Assembly (NCBI RefSeq): GCF_026013545.1
Contig: NZ_JAPDOG010000008.1
Location: forward strand, 1-64,000
Length of the DNA: 64,000 bases
Source: Defluviimonas salinarum
GTDB lineage: Bacteria > Pseudomonadota > Alphaproteobacteria > Rhodobacterales > Rhodobacteraceae
Reading direction: 5' to 3'
Positions 1 to 8,256 of the stretch are shown piece by piece (positions within the stretch are counted from its first letter, which is position 1; each line of letters starts with the position of its first letter). The position numbers and the translations under genes were made by a program. Under the pieces are notes generated by a model. It worked only from the letters and a program-made list of their open reading frames with translations. It was not told where the DNA came from and did not search any database.

Positions 1-139
1 GCTGGAGTTTTTCGGCCGCGTAGGCGCGGGCGCCGTCGCGGAGCATCCGCTCTTCCTCGGTCAGCTGGTCTTCCATGCGGAAGGCGTCTTCCCAGTCGAA
101 GCGCGACAGGTCGGGGGCGTCTTTCGGTTTCAGAGCCAT
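1..139 (-). CDS. gcdH: Glutaryl-CoA dehydrogenase, N-terminal fragment
   Basis: The first 46 codons are present; the gene runs off the left edge. The N terminus (MALKPKDAPDLSRFDW, then a FRMEDQLTEEE stretch) is the start typical of glutaryl-CoA dehydrogenases, FAD enzymes that oxidise and decarboxylate glutaryl-CoA to crotonyl-CoA in lysine, tryptophan and glutarate breakdown. The ATG at 139 has a GAGGA ribosome site and lies 8 bases after the stop of the aminotransferase gene, so the two are probably one transcript. The flavin and catalytic regions are outside the window, so another acyl-CoA dehydrogenase is not excluded. Confidence 0.72.
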   Translation of the reverse strand, partial: MALKPKDAPDLSRFDWEDAFRMEDQLTEEERMLRDGARAYAAEKLQ

Positions 140-147
140 TTGGGTCC

Positions 148-1353
148 TCACTTCAGATTCGCGCAGAACCGCGCGATGCGGGTGGCGGCCTCGGTCAGCG
201 AGGCCCGGGAATAGGCGTAGGAGAGCCGCACATAGCCGGGCGTGCCGAAGGCACGGCCGGGGACGAGGGCGACGCCCTCTTCCTCCAGAAGTGCGGTGCA
301 AAAATCGGCGTCGCTCTCGATGCGGCGGCCCCCGGCCGTGACCTTTCCGAAGGCGCGGGCGCAGCCGGGGAAGAGGTAGAAGGCGCCGTCGGCCGAAGGG
401 CAGTCGAGCACGCCGGTCGCATTCAGTGCGGCGGCCAGCATGTCACGGCGCTCGCGGAAATCGTCGCTGCGTTCGGCCAGAAGCTGCTGGTCGCCGTCCA
501 GCGCGGCGACGGCCGCCGCTTGGGCGACCGAGGACGCGCCCGAGGTGATCTGGCTCTGGACGGCCAGCATTGCCGCGGTCAGCCGTTTCGGTCCGATCCC
601 CCAGCCGATGCGCCAGCCGGTCATCGCGTAGCTCTTCGACACGCCGTTCACGATCAGTGTGCGGTCGGCGAGGTCGGAGGCGATGGCGCGGAAAGAGCGG
701 AACGGGACGTAGGAGATGTGCTGGTAGATTTCGTCGACCATGATGCCGACATGGGGCGCGTCGCGCAGCACTTCGGCCAGGGCTTCGAGATCGGCCGCCG
801 AATAGACCGCGCCCGAGGGGTTCGAGGGCGAGTTGAGGAGGAGCCAGCGGGTGTTCGGCCCGATCGCGTCGCGCAATTGCTCGGGCGTGATGCGGAACCC
901 GGTCTCGGCACTGGTCGGCATGACAACTGGCTTGCCGTCGCAGACGGTGACGATGTCGGGGTAGCTCGTCCAATAGGGCGCGACGATCAGCACCTCATCA
1001 CCGGGGTCGAGCGTCGCAGCGAAGGCGTTGTAGAGAACCTGTTTCGCGCCGGTGCAGACTATGATTTCCGCCGTTTCCGGCGTGTAGCCGTTCTCGCGCT
1101 GGCAGGCCGCGGCGATGGCGCGGCGCAACTCGAGCGTGCCGGCGGTAAGGGTGTAGGTGGTCTCGCCCGCCAGCGCGGCCTGGTGCGCGGCGTGGATCAC
1201 ATGCGGCGGCGTCGAGAAGTCGGGCTCGCCGGTGCCGAGCGTGATGACGTCGCGCCCCTCGCGCTTCAGCGCGTCGGCGAGCTCGGAAATCTTCAGGATC
1301 TCGGAGAGTTCGACCGCGTCGATGCGGGCGGAGCGGCGGAACGGATCGGACAT
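148..1353 (-). CDS. Class I (aspartate-type) aminotransferase
   Basis: A 401-residue PLP enzyme of the aspartate aminotransferase I family. Family motifs are in order: an N-terminal substrate loop (TLGTGEPDFSTP), SPSNPSGAVYS, DEIYQHISY, and the PLP-lysine segment NGVSKSYAMTGWRIGWG near residue 240. The ATG at 1353 (MSDPFRRSARID) is chosen because family similarity begins there; sequence upstream belongs to the divergent promoter. It sits just upstream of gcdH and divergent from a LysR gene, which suggests a role in catabolism of an amino acid feeding glutaryl-CoA. Exact substrate cannot be read; aspartate, aromatic or 2-aminoadipate specificity are all possible. Confidence 0.85.
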   Translation of the reverse strand: MSDPFRRSARIDAVELSEILKISELADALKREGRDVITLGTGEPDFSTPPHVIHAAHQAALAGETTYTLTAGTLELRRAIAAACQRENGYTPETAEIIVCTGAKQVLYNAFAATLDPGDEVLIVAPYWTSYPDIVTVCDGKPVVMPTSAETGFRITPEQLRDAIGPNTRWLLLNSPSNPSGAVYSAADLEALAEVLRDAPHVGIMVDEIYQHISYVPFRSFRAIASDLADRTLIVNGVSKSYAMTGWRIGWGIGPKRLTAAMLAVQSQITSGASSVAQAAAVAALDGDQQLLAERSDDFRERRDMLAAALNATGVLDCPSADGAFYLFPGCARAFGKVTAGGRRIESDADFCTALLEEEGVALVPGRAFGTPGYVRLSYAYSRASLTEAATRIARFCANLK

Positions 1354-1391
1354 GGCGGCCTCATGCGCGGTTTTATGCCTTATGGGCCATT

Positions 1392-1408
1392 GTATGCCGC
1401 ATGGATAC
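1392..1408. promoter_or_regulatory. Candidate LysR-type operator between divergent genes
   Basis: GTAT-N9-ATAC (GTATGCCGCATGGATAC) is an interrupted dyad with the shape of LysR-regulator sites. It lies in the 93-base divergent gap between the aminotransferase start and the lysR start, where such regulators normally bind. Seen in sequence; binding is inferred. Confidence 0.4.
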
Positions 1409-1446
1409 CGATATTGTGGCCTTGATATATGCATGGAGCGAATACA

Positions 1447-2364
1447 ATGGCGATGCCCCGTCGACTCCTCCCGTCGATTTCCCTGCTCACGGCTTTCGAA
1501 TCGGTCGTCCGGACCGGCTCGACGCTCGCCGCCGCCCGCGACCTCGACCTGACCCAGGGTGCGGTGAGCCGGCTGATCCAGAACCTCGAGGCGCAGTTGG
1601 GCGTGACGCTCTTTCTGCGCGAGCGGCGGCGGCTCATTCCGACCGACCATGCGCTGGCCTATGCCCGCGATGTGGTGAAGGCGCTGGACCTCATCTCGCG
1701 CGGTTCGATGCGGGTCAGGTCCGATACCGGGGGCGGTACGCTCTCGCTCGCGATCCTGCCGACCTTCGGCACGCGGTGGCTGGCGCCGCGCCTTCCGCGC
1801 TTTCTTGGCGATCATCCAGGGATCACGATCAACCTCGGAACGCGGCTGAAGCCCTTCGATTTCGAGGAGGAGGGATTCGATGCCGCGATCCATTTCGGGG
1901 CCGAAGACTGGGCCGGCACCGGCGCGGTGAAGCTCTTCGACGAGCGACTCGTGGCCTGTTCCGCGCCGCGCTTTATTGCCGATCACCCGGTCGAGGCGCC
2001 ATCGGACCTGATCGGTCTGCCGCTTTTGCAACTCGAGACCCGGCCGAATGCCTGGGCCGCCTGGTTCGCCCATCACGGGCTCGAGCGGCGGATCGGGCAG
2101 GGCATGCTCTTCGACCAGTTCGCGCCGATGATCCAGGCGGTGATCCACGGGCTCGGCGTGGCACTTCTGCCGGAGTTCCTCGCCAAGACCGAACTGGCGG
2201 ACGGGAGGCTCGTCGAGGTCTTTGGCGGGCCGGTCCGGGGCGAGGGCAGCTATTACCTCGTCTGGCCCTCGGTCGGCGCCTGGTATCCGCCCCTGCAGGC
2301 CTTCCGCGACTGGCTGGTGGCGGAGGCCGCCGACCCCGACGGCGAGGCGATGCTGCCCCGTTGA
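1447..2364 (+). CDS. LysR-family transcriptional regulator
   Basis: 305 residues with an N-terminal winged helix-turn-helix (residues about 6-65, SLLTAFESVVRTGSTLAAAR then LTQGAVSRLIQNLEAQLG) and a C-terminal substrate-binding domain, the standard LTTR length and order. It resembles the GcvA/GcdR-like branch seen beside glutarate and lysine genes. The ATG at 1447 is preferred over the in-frame ATG at 1429 because GGAG stands 8 bases upstream. It is divergent from the aminotransferase-gcdH unit, which it probably controls, with the dyad in the shared gap as likely site. Ligand unknown. Confidence 0.85.
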   Translation: MAMPRRLLPSISLLTAFESVVRTGSTLAAARDLDLTQGAVSRLIQNLEAQLGVTLFLRERRRLIPTDHALAYARDVVKALDLISRGSMRVRSDTGGGTLSLAILPTFGTRWLAPRLPRFLGDHPGITINLGTRLKPFDFEEEGFDAAIHFGAEDWAGTGAVKLFDERLVACSAPRFIADHPVEAPSDLIGLPLLQLETRPNAWAAWFAHHGLERRIGQGMLFDQFAPMIQAVIHGLGVALLPEFLAKTELADGRLVEVFGGPVRGEGSYYLVWPSVGAWYPPLQAFRDWLVAEAADPDGEAMLPR

Positions 2365-2395
2365 CCTTTCCGCGCGCCGGGACCACCTTTGCCGC

Positions 2396-2956
2396 ATGAA
2401 CACGCGCGCCAACATCCATGACCGCCTTGCCGCCTCGCTGAAGGAGGCGCGGAAGTCGAAGGGGCTCAGCCTCGATGCCGTGGCCAAGCTCTCGGGGGTG
2501 TCGCGCTCGATGGTGAGCCAGATCGAGCGGGGAGAGAGCAGCCCGACGGTGGCGACGCTGTGGAACCTGACGCAGGCGTTGCAGGTCGATTTCGCGGGGC
2601 TTCTCGAGGGCCGGACCGCGCCCGGGATCGAGGTGATCCGGGCCGAAGCGGCGCCGGTGATCGCGGGCCGCGGGCAGGGGGTGCGGATCCGGATCCTCTC
2701 GCCTGCCGAGGCGGCCGGCGAGCACGAGGTTTACGATCTGCGATTCGATGCCGGGGGGCGGCTCGTCAGCGATCCGCACGGGCCGGGCTGCCGCGAGCAT
2801 CTGACGGTTCTGGAAGGTGCGGTGACCGTGGTGTCTGGTGATGATGTGCAGGGATTGGGCGTCGGTGACACGGCGCGCTACTTCGCCGACCGGCCGCACC
2901 GGATCGAGGCCGATGCCGGGCCGGCGCGGGCGATCCTGATCGTGCAGAACAGCTGA
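2396..2956 (+). CDS. XRE-family regulator with cupin domain
   Basis: 186 residues. Residues about 10-65 form a Cro/CI helix-turn-helix (LSGVSRSMVSQIERGESSPT is the recognition region) and the last 80 residues a small cupin (REHLTVLEGAVTVVSGDD). This HTH-cupin layout is common in repressors of amino-acid and amine catabolic genes, the cupin sensing the ligand. The gene starts 31 bases after lysR and lies 149 bases upstream of kbl-tdh, whose promoter carries two matching operators; control of threonine breakdown is the natural inference. It has no visible strong promoter of its own and may be cotranscribed with lysR. Confidence 0.85.
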   Translation: MNTRANIHDRLAASLKEARKSKGLSLDAVAKLSGVSRSMVSQIERGESSPTVATLWNLTQALQVDFAGLLEGRTAPGIEVIRAEAAPVIAGRGQGVRIRILSPAEAAGEHEVYDLRFDAGGRLVSDPHGPGCREHLTVLEGAVTVVSGDDVQGLGVGDTARYFADRPHRIEADAGPARAILIVQNS

Positions 2957-2960
2957 CCTC

Positions 2961-3019
2961 GCGGGGGGGGGGCGCCTGTCCCCCGCACCCCCCGGGGATA
3001 GTTGGGGCAAGATGAAAGG
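2961..3019 (+). repeat. GC-rich hairpin repeat, copy 1 (terminator-like)
   Basis: After the XRE gene a hairpin GCGGGGG...CCCCCGC (2961-2986) is followed by ACCCCCCGGGGATAGTTGG and GCAAGATGAAAGG. The same order (G-run/C-run hairpin, CCCCC-GGGATA or GTAC tail, then AAGATGAA/AAGAAG) recurs three more times in the window. It probably acts as a transcription terminator; there is no T-run. Confidence 0.6.
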
Positions 3020-3031
3020 AGTTCCGGGATA

Positions 3032-3050
3032 GCGGATTTTATTCCGTCAT
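3032..3050. promoter_or_regulatory. Operator 1 of kbl-tdh
   Basis: GCGGATTTTATTCCGTCAT: an inverted repeat (GCGGA...TCCGt) directly upstream of a TTGACA -35 box. It matches the second site at 3069-3087 at 16 of 19 positions in the same orientation. Likely bound by the neighbouring XRE-cupin protein (inference). Confidence 0.55.
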
Positions 3051-3051
3051 A

Positions 3052-3079
3052 TTGACAAAGGCGTTTTGGCGGATATTGT
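3052..3079 (+). promoter_or_regulatory. Promoter of kbl-tdh
   Basis: A consensus TTGACA (3052-3057) with TATTGT (3074-3079) 16 bases downstream. The -10 hexamer is the loop of the second inverted repeat, so a protein on that repeat would cover it. Confidence 0.5.
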
Positions 3080-3087
3080 TCCGCCAT
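3069..3087. promoter_or_regulatory. Operator 2 of kbl-tdh
   Basis: GCGGATATTGTTCCGCCAT: perfect GGCGGA/TCCGCC arms (3068-3085) around the candidate -10 TATTGT. Centre-to-centre distance from operator 1 is 37 bases, a little over three helical turns. Confidence 0.55.
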
Positions 3088-3105
3088 ATGGGAGGAGATT
3101 CTGTC

Positions 3106-4296
3106 ATGTCGGACAAGGCGACCTTTCTCGACCATCTGGGCGAGACCCTGCGCGGGATCGAGGCCGAGGGGCTTTACAAGCGCGAGCGGCTGATCACCTC
3201 GGCTCAAGGGGCCCATGTGAAGGTCGCGGGGCGCGACGTGCTCAATCTCTGCGCCAACAACTACCTCGGGCTGGCCGATCATCCGGCGCTGATCGCGGCG
3301 GCGAAGGCGGCGATGGAGGATCACGGTTACGGCATGGCCTCGGTCCGGTTCATCTGCGGCACGCAGGACCTGCACCGGGAGCTCGAGGCGCGGATCGCGC
3401 GGTTCCTCGGCAAGGACGATTCCATACTCTTCGCCGCCTGTTTCGACGCCAATGGCGGTTTGTTCGAGCCGCTGCTGGGGCCGGAGGATGCGATCATCTC
3501 GGATGCGCTGAACCATGCCTCGATCATCGACGGCATCAGGCTCTGCAAGGCGAAACGCTACCGTTACGCCAATTCCGACATGGCCGATCTCGAGGCGCAG
3601 CTCAAGGCGGCGCGGGCGGATGGCGCGCGCTTCGTGATGATCGCGACCGATGGCGTCTTCTCGATGGATGGCTATCTCGCGAAGCTGCCGGAGATCGTGG
3701 CCCTGGCGGAGAAATACGGCGCGCTCACCATGGTCGACGATTGCCACGCGACCGGGTTCATGGGACCGCAGGGGCGCGGCACGCCGGCCCATGCCGGGGT
3801 CGAGGTCGATATCCTGACCGGCACGCTCGGCAAGGCGCTGGGCGGCGCGCTCGGCGGCTATATCGCCGGGCCGCAGGCGGCCATCGACCTCTTGCGTCAG
3901 CGGGCGCGGCCCTATCTCTTCTCGAACGCGCTGCCGCCGGCCGTGGTCGCGGCGGGCATCGCCGCGCTCGATCTCGTCGAGGCGGCGGACGATCTCAGAG
4001 CGTCCTTGTTCGACAATGCCCGCTACTGGCGCGCGGGGCTGGAGGAGGCGGGCTTCACCCTCCTGCCGGGTGAGCACCCGATCGTGCCGGTGATGCTCGG
4101 CGACGCGGCCCTCTCTCAGAAGATGGCGGCGGCGCTCTACGAGCGCGGCGTCTATGTCGCGGGCTTCTTCTTCCCGGTCGTGCCGAAGGGGCAGGCGCGA
4201 ATCCGGACCCAGATGAACGCGCGGCTGACGCGCGCTGATCTCGATTTCGCGCTCGACGCCTTCTGGGCAGCGGGCAAGGCGGTGGGAGCGATCTGA
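3106..4296 (+). CDS. kbl: Glycine C-acetyltransferase (2-amino-3-ketobutyrate CoA ligase)
   Basis: 396 residues, the usual KBL length. PLP enzyme of the alpha-oxoamine synthase family that cleaves 2-amino-3-oxobutyrate with CoA to glycine and acetyl-CoA. Diagnostic stretches are [48 protein letters not shown] and the PLP-lysine segment [17 protein letters not shown]. The ATG at 3106 has GGAGGAG 8 bases upstream; an in-frame extension would run through the promoter. The TGA overlaps the ATG of tdh (TGATG), so the two enzymes of the pathway are translated together. Confidence 0.97.
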   Translation: MSDKATFLDHLGETLRGIEAEGLYKRERLITSAQGAHVKVAGRDVLNLCANNYLGLADHPALIAAAKAAMEDHGYGMASVRFICGTQDLHRELEARIARFLGKDDSILFAACFDANGGLFEPLLGPEDAIISDALNHASIIDGIRLCKAKRYRYANSDMADLEAQLKAARADGARFVMIATDGVFSMDGYLAKLPEIVALAEKYGALTMVDDCHATGFMGPQGRGTPAHAGVEVDILTGTLGKALGGALGGYIAGPQAAIDLLRQRARPYLFSNALPPAVVAAGIAALDLVEAADDLRASLFDNARYWRAGLEEAGFTLLPGEHPIVPVMLGDAALSQKMAAALYERGVYVAGFFFPVVPKGQARIRTQMNARLTRADLDFALDAFWAAGKAVGAI

Positions 4297-5333
4297 TGCG
4301 CAATGACATGAAGGCACTGGCGAAGGCGAAGCCCGAGGTCGGGCTCTGGATGGAGCACCGCCCGGTGCCGGAGATCGGCGCGGACGACGTGCTGATCCGG
4401 ATCCGCAAGACCGGGATCTGCGGCACCGATATCCATATCTGGAACTGGGACGAATGGGCGGCGAAGACGGTGCCCGTGGGTCTTGTCACGGGGCATGAAT
4501 TCGCCGGCGAGATCGTCGAGATCGGCAAGAACGTCGAGGGGCTGACCATCGGCCAACGCTGTTCGGGCGAGGGCCATCTGATCGGCAAGCAGTCGCGGCA
4601 GAGTCGTGCCGGCAAGTTCCACCTCGACCCCGCGACGCGGGGGATCGGCGTGAACGAGCAAGGGGCATTTGCCGAGTACCTGAGGCTTCCCGCCTTCAAC
4701 GTGGTGCCGCTGCCCGACGAGATCGACGACGAGATCGGGGCGATCCTCGATCCATTGGGCAACGCCGTCCATACTGCGCTGTCGTTCGATCTCGTCGGCG
4801 AGGACGTGCTGATCACCGGCGCGGGCCCGATCGGCATCATGGCCGCCGCCGTTGCCCGCCATGTCGGCGCGCGGCATGTGGTGATCACCGATATCAATCA
4901 GGACCGGCTCGACCTTGCCGCGCAGGTCACCGACGTGATCCCGGTGAACGTCGCGAAACAGGATCTGAAGGACGTCGAGGGCGCCCTGAAGATGAAGGAG
5001 GGCTTCGACGTCGGCATGGAGATGTCAGGCAGCCAGGCCGCGCTCGACCAGATGGTCGAGAACATGGTGATGGGCGGGCGGATCGCGATGCTCGGCATCC
5101 CGCCGGGCAAGAGCCCGGTGGACTGGTCCCGCATCGTCTTCAAGGCGATCACCATCAAGGGCGTCTATGGCCGCGAGATCTTCGAGACCTGGTACAAGAT
5201 GATCGCGATGCTGGAGAACGGCCTCGATATCCGCCGCGTCATCACCCACCGTTTCAAGGTCGATGACTTCCGCGACGGGTTCGAGATCATGCGCTCGGGC
5301 AAGAGCGGCAAGGTCGTGCTCGACTGGACCTGA
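4296..5333 (+). CDS. tdh: L-threonine 3-dehydrogenase
   Basis: 345 residues, zinc-dependent medium-chain dehydrogenase oxidising threonine with NAD to 2-amino-3-oxobutyrate, which Kbl then cleaves. Visible motifs: [15 protein letters not shown] (first catalytic-zinc Cys and the TDH-specific IWNWD), TGHEFAGEI (zinc His-Glu), and the Rossmann segment [19 protein letters not shown]. Overlaps kbl by one base and closes the operon; the downstream gene is convergent. Confidence 0.97.
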   Translation: MRNDMKALAKAKPEVGLWMEHRPVPEIGADDVLIRIRKTGICGTDIHIWNWDEWAAKTVPVGLVTGHEFAGEIVEIGKNVEGLTIGQRCSGEGHLIGKQSRQSRAGKFHLDPATRGIGVNEQGAFAEYLRLPAFNVVPLPDEIDDEIGAILDPLGNAVHTALSFDLVGEDVLITGAGPIGIMAAAVARHVGARHVVITDINQDRLDLAAQVTDVIPVNVAKQDLKDVEGALKMKEGFDVGMEMSGSQAALDQMVENMVMGGRIAMLGIPPGKSPVDWSRIVFKAITIKGVYGREIFETWYKMIAMLENGLDIRRVITHRFKVDDFRDGFEIMRSGKSGKVVLDWT

Positions 5334-5371
5334 GCGCCGGGTCCGGTCCCCGCGGGGCCGGGCCGGTGCGA

Positions 5372-6763
5372 TCAGACCGTGTGCAGGTAGAGGTCGTAAT
5401 CGACTTCCGAGATCGTGCGGGCAACGCGGGCATACTCCGCGGCCTTCACCTCGACGAAGGTGCGGTGCATGTCCTCGCCGAGCGCCTGCTTAAGGAACTC
5501 CGAGTTCCGCGCCGCCTCGATCGCCGCGCGCCATTCGCGCGGGATCTCCGGCCCTTCCGGATCCTCGGCATAGGCATTGCCGGTGGTCTCCGGGCCGGGA
5601 TCGAGCTTCTTGTCGAAGCCGTGGAGAATGCCCGCGAGCACGGTCGCGGCGACGAGATAGGGATTGGCGTCGACGCCCGAGGGCCGATGCTCGATCCGCC
5701 GCGCCTTCACGTCGCCGGCGGGCACGCGAAGTGCCACAGAGCGGTTGTTCACCCCCCAGGCGGTCGAGATCGGCGCGTAGCTCTGGTTGGCGAAGCGGCG
5801 CCAGGAATTGAGATGCGGCGCGAAGACCAGCATCGATTCCGCCATCGTCGCCCGGAGCCCGCCGAGCGCGTGAAGGAGCATGGTCTCCCACTTGCCAGGC
5901 TTCTTCTCGGCAAAGACGTTCTCGCCCTTCTCGTTCATCAGGGAGACGTGGAAATGCATGCCCGAGCCGGCGTAGTCGGCGATGGGCTTGGCCATGAAAC
6001 AGGCGACGACCCCGTGCGCGCGCGCCTGCGCCCGAACGATCCGCTTCAGCCGCATCAGGTCGTCGGCCGCCTGCATCACGTCCTCGCGGTAGTGCAGCGT
6101 CAGTTCGTACTGGCCCGGTGCATATTCCGAGATCATCGTCTCCGCCGTGATCCCGGCCTTGGCCGCGCCAGCGTAGATGTCAGAGAAGAGGGGCAGCATC
6201 CCGTGCAGGTGATCGACCGAATAGACCTCGGTCTTGTGGCTGTCGCGCCCGTCGAGCACGTCGGCGGCGGGGCGGACCCTGCCGTCGGGGCCGCGCTCCT
6301 TGGCGAGCAGGAAGAATTCCAGCTCGAAGGCCCCCGCGGGTTTCAGACCGCGCTTGGCGAATTCATCGACTTGGCGCTGGAGCGCGTGGCGGGGATCCGA
6401 GGTCATCGGCCGCCCGTCGAGCTCGTAGAGCGACATCAGCACCTCGGCGCGCGGCGGGGTGGTGTTGTGCAGGACCTTCAGCGTGCCGGGAATCGGCCAG
6501 GCGCGGAGGTCGCCGTCGCCCTTGTCCCAGATCAGGCCGGTCTCGTGCACGTCCTCGCCGCAGATGTCGAGGCCGAGGATCGAGATCGGCATGTGCCGGC
6601 CGGACTTGTAGAGCGAGGGCAGCTCGTGGCGGCGGATGATCTTGCCGCGGCCGATGCCGTTCGAATCGTGGAGCACGATGTCCACAGCCTCGATCTCGGG
6701 ATGTTCGGCGAGGAAGTCCTCGGCCTCGGCGAGGGTCGCGCCCGAGGGGCAGGGATTGGTCAT
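5372..6763 (-). CDS. Glutamine synthetase-family enzyme (gamma-glutamylamide synthetase type)
   Basis: 463 residues with the glutamine synthetase fold: beta-grasp N domain (VDIVLHDSNGIGRGKIIRR), then the catalytic domain with the E-x-E metal ligands (AFELEFFLL), GSGMHFHVSLMN and the RIEHRPSGVDANPYL glutamate-binding stretch. It is the PuuA/GlnA3-like group that ligates glutamate to amines such as putrescine, not the large nitrogen-assimilating GlnA. The ATG at 6763 has TGAGGA upstream, the TGA being the stop of the aminotransferase gene. Cotranscribed with that class III aminotransferase, it suggests an amine or polyamine catabolic route; the amine is not readable. Confidence 0.85.
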   Translation of the reverse strand: MTNPCPSGATLAEAEDFLAEHPEIEAVDIVLHDSNGIGRGKIIRRHELPSLYKSGRHMPISILGLDICGEDVHETGLIWDKGDGDLRAWPIPGTLKVLHNTTPPRAEVLMSLYELDGRPMTSDPRHALQRQVDEFAKRGLKPAGAFELEFFLLAKERGPDGRVRPAADVLDGRDSHKTEVYSVDHLHGMLPLFSDIYAGAAKAGITAETMISEYAPGQYELTLHYREDVMQAADDLMRLKRIVRAQARAHGVVACFMAKPIADYAGSGMHFHVSLMNEKGENVFAEKKPGKWETMLLHALGGLRATMAESMLVFAPHLNSWRRFANQSYAPISTAWGVNNRSVALRVPAGDVKARRIEHRPSGVDANPYLVAATVLAGILHGFDKKLDPGPETTGNAYAEDPEGPEIPREWRAAIEAARNSEFLKQALGEDMHRTFVEVKAAEYARVARTISEVDYDLYLHTV

Positions 6764-6770
6764 GGTGTCC

Positions 6771-8144
6771 TCAGGCAAAGAGTTCGGAAAGGATGGCGTC
6801 GAAGGCGGCGATGAGCTGGTCGATCTGGCGCTTTTTCGTCGCGGGGCTGACCAGCATCATGTTGTGGAAGGGCGCGATCAGGCAGCCGCGATTGAGAAGC
6901 GCGGTGTGCAAGGTCGCCTCGACCTCAGGCATATGGGCGGCGCCCGCCTCGGTCCCGTTTTTCAAGGGGCCGGGGGCGCAGATGAACTCGACCCGCGCGC
7001 CGACGCGGACGACATGCCAGGGGGCGCCATGCGCCTCGATAACCCGTTTCAGGCCGGAATAGAGCCTTTCCGCGCCCTTCTCCATGTGGTCGTAAGTGGC
7101 CTTGGTCATCACCTCGGCGAGGGTCGCGCGAAGGCAGGCGAACTGCATCGGGTTCGCAGACAGCGTCGTGCCCATGCCGGAATGACCCGAGGCGCGGCCG
7201 GCATTGTAGCGGATATAGGCCTTGGCCAGTTTCGGCCGCAGCCCCCAGACCGCGGTGGGCATGCCACCGGCCACGCATTTTCCGACGACGAAAATGTCGG
7301 GGTCGAGGCCGTGGACGCCGGTGTAACCGCCGAGGCCCGAGGAAATCGTGTGGGTCTCGTCGATGATCAGCAGCGCGCCGTGCTTGGTGGCGAGCTTGCG
7401 CAAGCCGTCATGGAAGCCCGGTTCGGGCAGGACCATGCAGGAATTGGTCATCACCGGTTCGGTCAGGATCGCCGCGATCTCGCCGGTCTTGAGGGCCGCC
7501 TCGACGCTGTCGAGATCGTTGAACTCCGCGCAGGCGGCGACCTTGGTGAGGTCGGCGACCTGGCCGGTGAGGCCGGGCCGCGTGACGGTCTTGCCGTTCG
7601 CGAGTTCCACCATCGCGTCATCGACGGTGCCGTGATAGCAGCCGTGGAACACGAGGACCTTGGGCTTGCCGGTGACCGCCCGGGCCACGCGAATGGCGAA
7701 GCGGTTGGCATCCGTCGCGGTCGTGGCGATCTGCCAATGGAATTCGCCGAAACGCTCGGTCAGGAGCCGCCCCGCCTCCAAAGCGGCCTCGGTCGGCAGC
7801 ATGTAGGTCAGCCCGTATCGCGCCTGCTTGCGAATCGCCTTCGCGACCGGTTCCGGCGAATGGCCGAACATCGAGCCGGTGTCGCCAAGGCAGAAATCGT
7901 CGACCTCGTTGCCGTCGATATCGGTGAGCCGCGCACCCCGCGCGGTCTCCACCAGCATCGGGAAGGGCATCGGCCAGTCCTTCATCCAGTGCATCGGCAC
8001 CGCGTCGAGATAGGCGTCGGCACCTCCCGCAAGCGCCGCTCGCGTCTTCGGCCGCGCCTTGGCGAAGCGTTCGGCCTCGCGTTTCGCGATGGTCTTGAGG
8101 CGGGTCCGGGCGATTCCGGCGATCAGATCGGGATGCTGGTTCAT
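6771..8144 (-). CDS. Class III aminotransferase (glutamate-1-semialdehyde aminomutase-like)
   Basis: 457 residues, PLP enzyme of aminotransferase class III. Motifs seen: DIDGNEVDDFCLGDTGSMFGH, DANRFAIRVARAVTGK, LLIIDETHTISSGLGGYTG and the PLP-lysine loop VGKCVAGGMPTAVWG. The similarity is to HemL-like enzymes, but the coupling to a glutamylamide-synthetase gene and a dedicated operator region argue for a catabolic transaminase. An N-terminal extension of about 60 residues precedes the HemL-like core. ATG at 8144 with GGAGT upstream. Confidence 0.8.
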   Translation of the reverse strand: MNQHPDLIAGIARTRLKTIAKREAERFAKARPKTRAALAGGADAYLDAVPMHWMKDWPMPFPMLVETARGARLTDIDGNEVDDFCLGDTGSMFGHSPEPVAKAIRKQARYGLTYMLPTEAALEAGRLLTERFGEFHWQIATTATDANRFAIRVARAVTGKPKVLVFHGCYHGTVDDAMVELANGKTVTRPGLTGQVADLTKVAACAEFNDLDSVEAALKTGEIAAILTEPVMTNSCMVLPEPGFHDGLRKLATKHGALLIIDETHTISSGLGGYTGVHGLDPDIFVVGKCVAGGMPTAVWGLRPKLAKAYIRYNAGRASGHSGMGTTLSANPMQFACLRATLAEVMTKATYDHMEKGAERLYSGLKRVIEAHGAPWHVVRVGARVEFICAPGPLKNGTEAGAAHMPEVEATLHTALLNRGCLIAPFHNMMLVSPATKKRQIDQLIAAFDAILSELFA

Positions 8145-8175
8145 GGCGCCACTCCTTGCGTTGCGCCCTTATCCT

Positions 8176-8194
8176 CCAAATTTGATCAAATTGG
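8176..8194. promoter_or_regulatory. Palindromic operator upstream of the aminotransferase
   Basis: CCAAATTTGATCAAATTGG contains a perfect 14-base palindrome AATTTGATCAAATT, 32-50 bases before the start codon. Strikingly AT-rich for this genome. A GntR-type or similar dimeric regulator is plausible; none is encoded adjacent. Confidence 0.55.
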
Positions 8195-8244
8195 AAGATG
8201 GCAAATTATGGTACCGATAGCCTGATGCTATGCCCATGACCAGT

Positions 8245-8256
8245 GTTTGATCAAAC
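8245..8256. promoter_or_regulatory. Second TTTGATCAAA palindrome
   Basis: GTTTGATCAAAC, perfect 12-base palindrome sharing the TTTGATCAAA core with the site at 8176-8194, 65 bases away centre to centre. It overlaps the stop codon of cobV (TGA at 8251-8253). Confidence 0.5.

Noticed and set aside
1034-1050. AGAACCTGTTTCGCGCC in the class I aminotransferase as another copy of the AT-rich cob word
   Set aside because: The coding strand encodes the conserved AKQVLYN segment of aminotransferases, so the match may follow from the protein; too weak to count.
5343-5361. CCCCGCGGGG hairpin between convergent tdh and the glutamine-synthetase-like gene
   Set aside because: Only a five-base-pair perfect core with a mismatch beyond and no T-run; too weak to list as a terminator.
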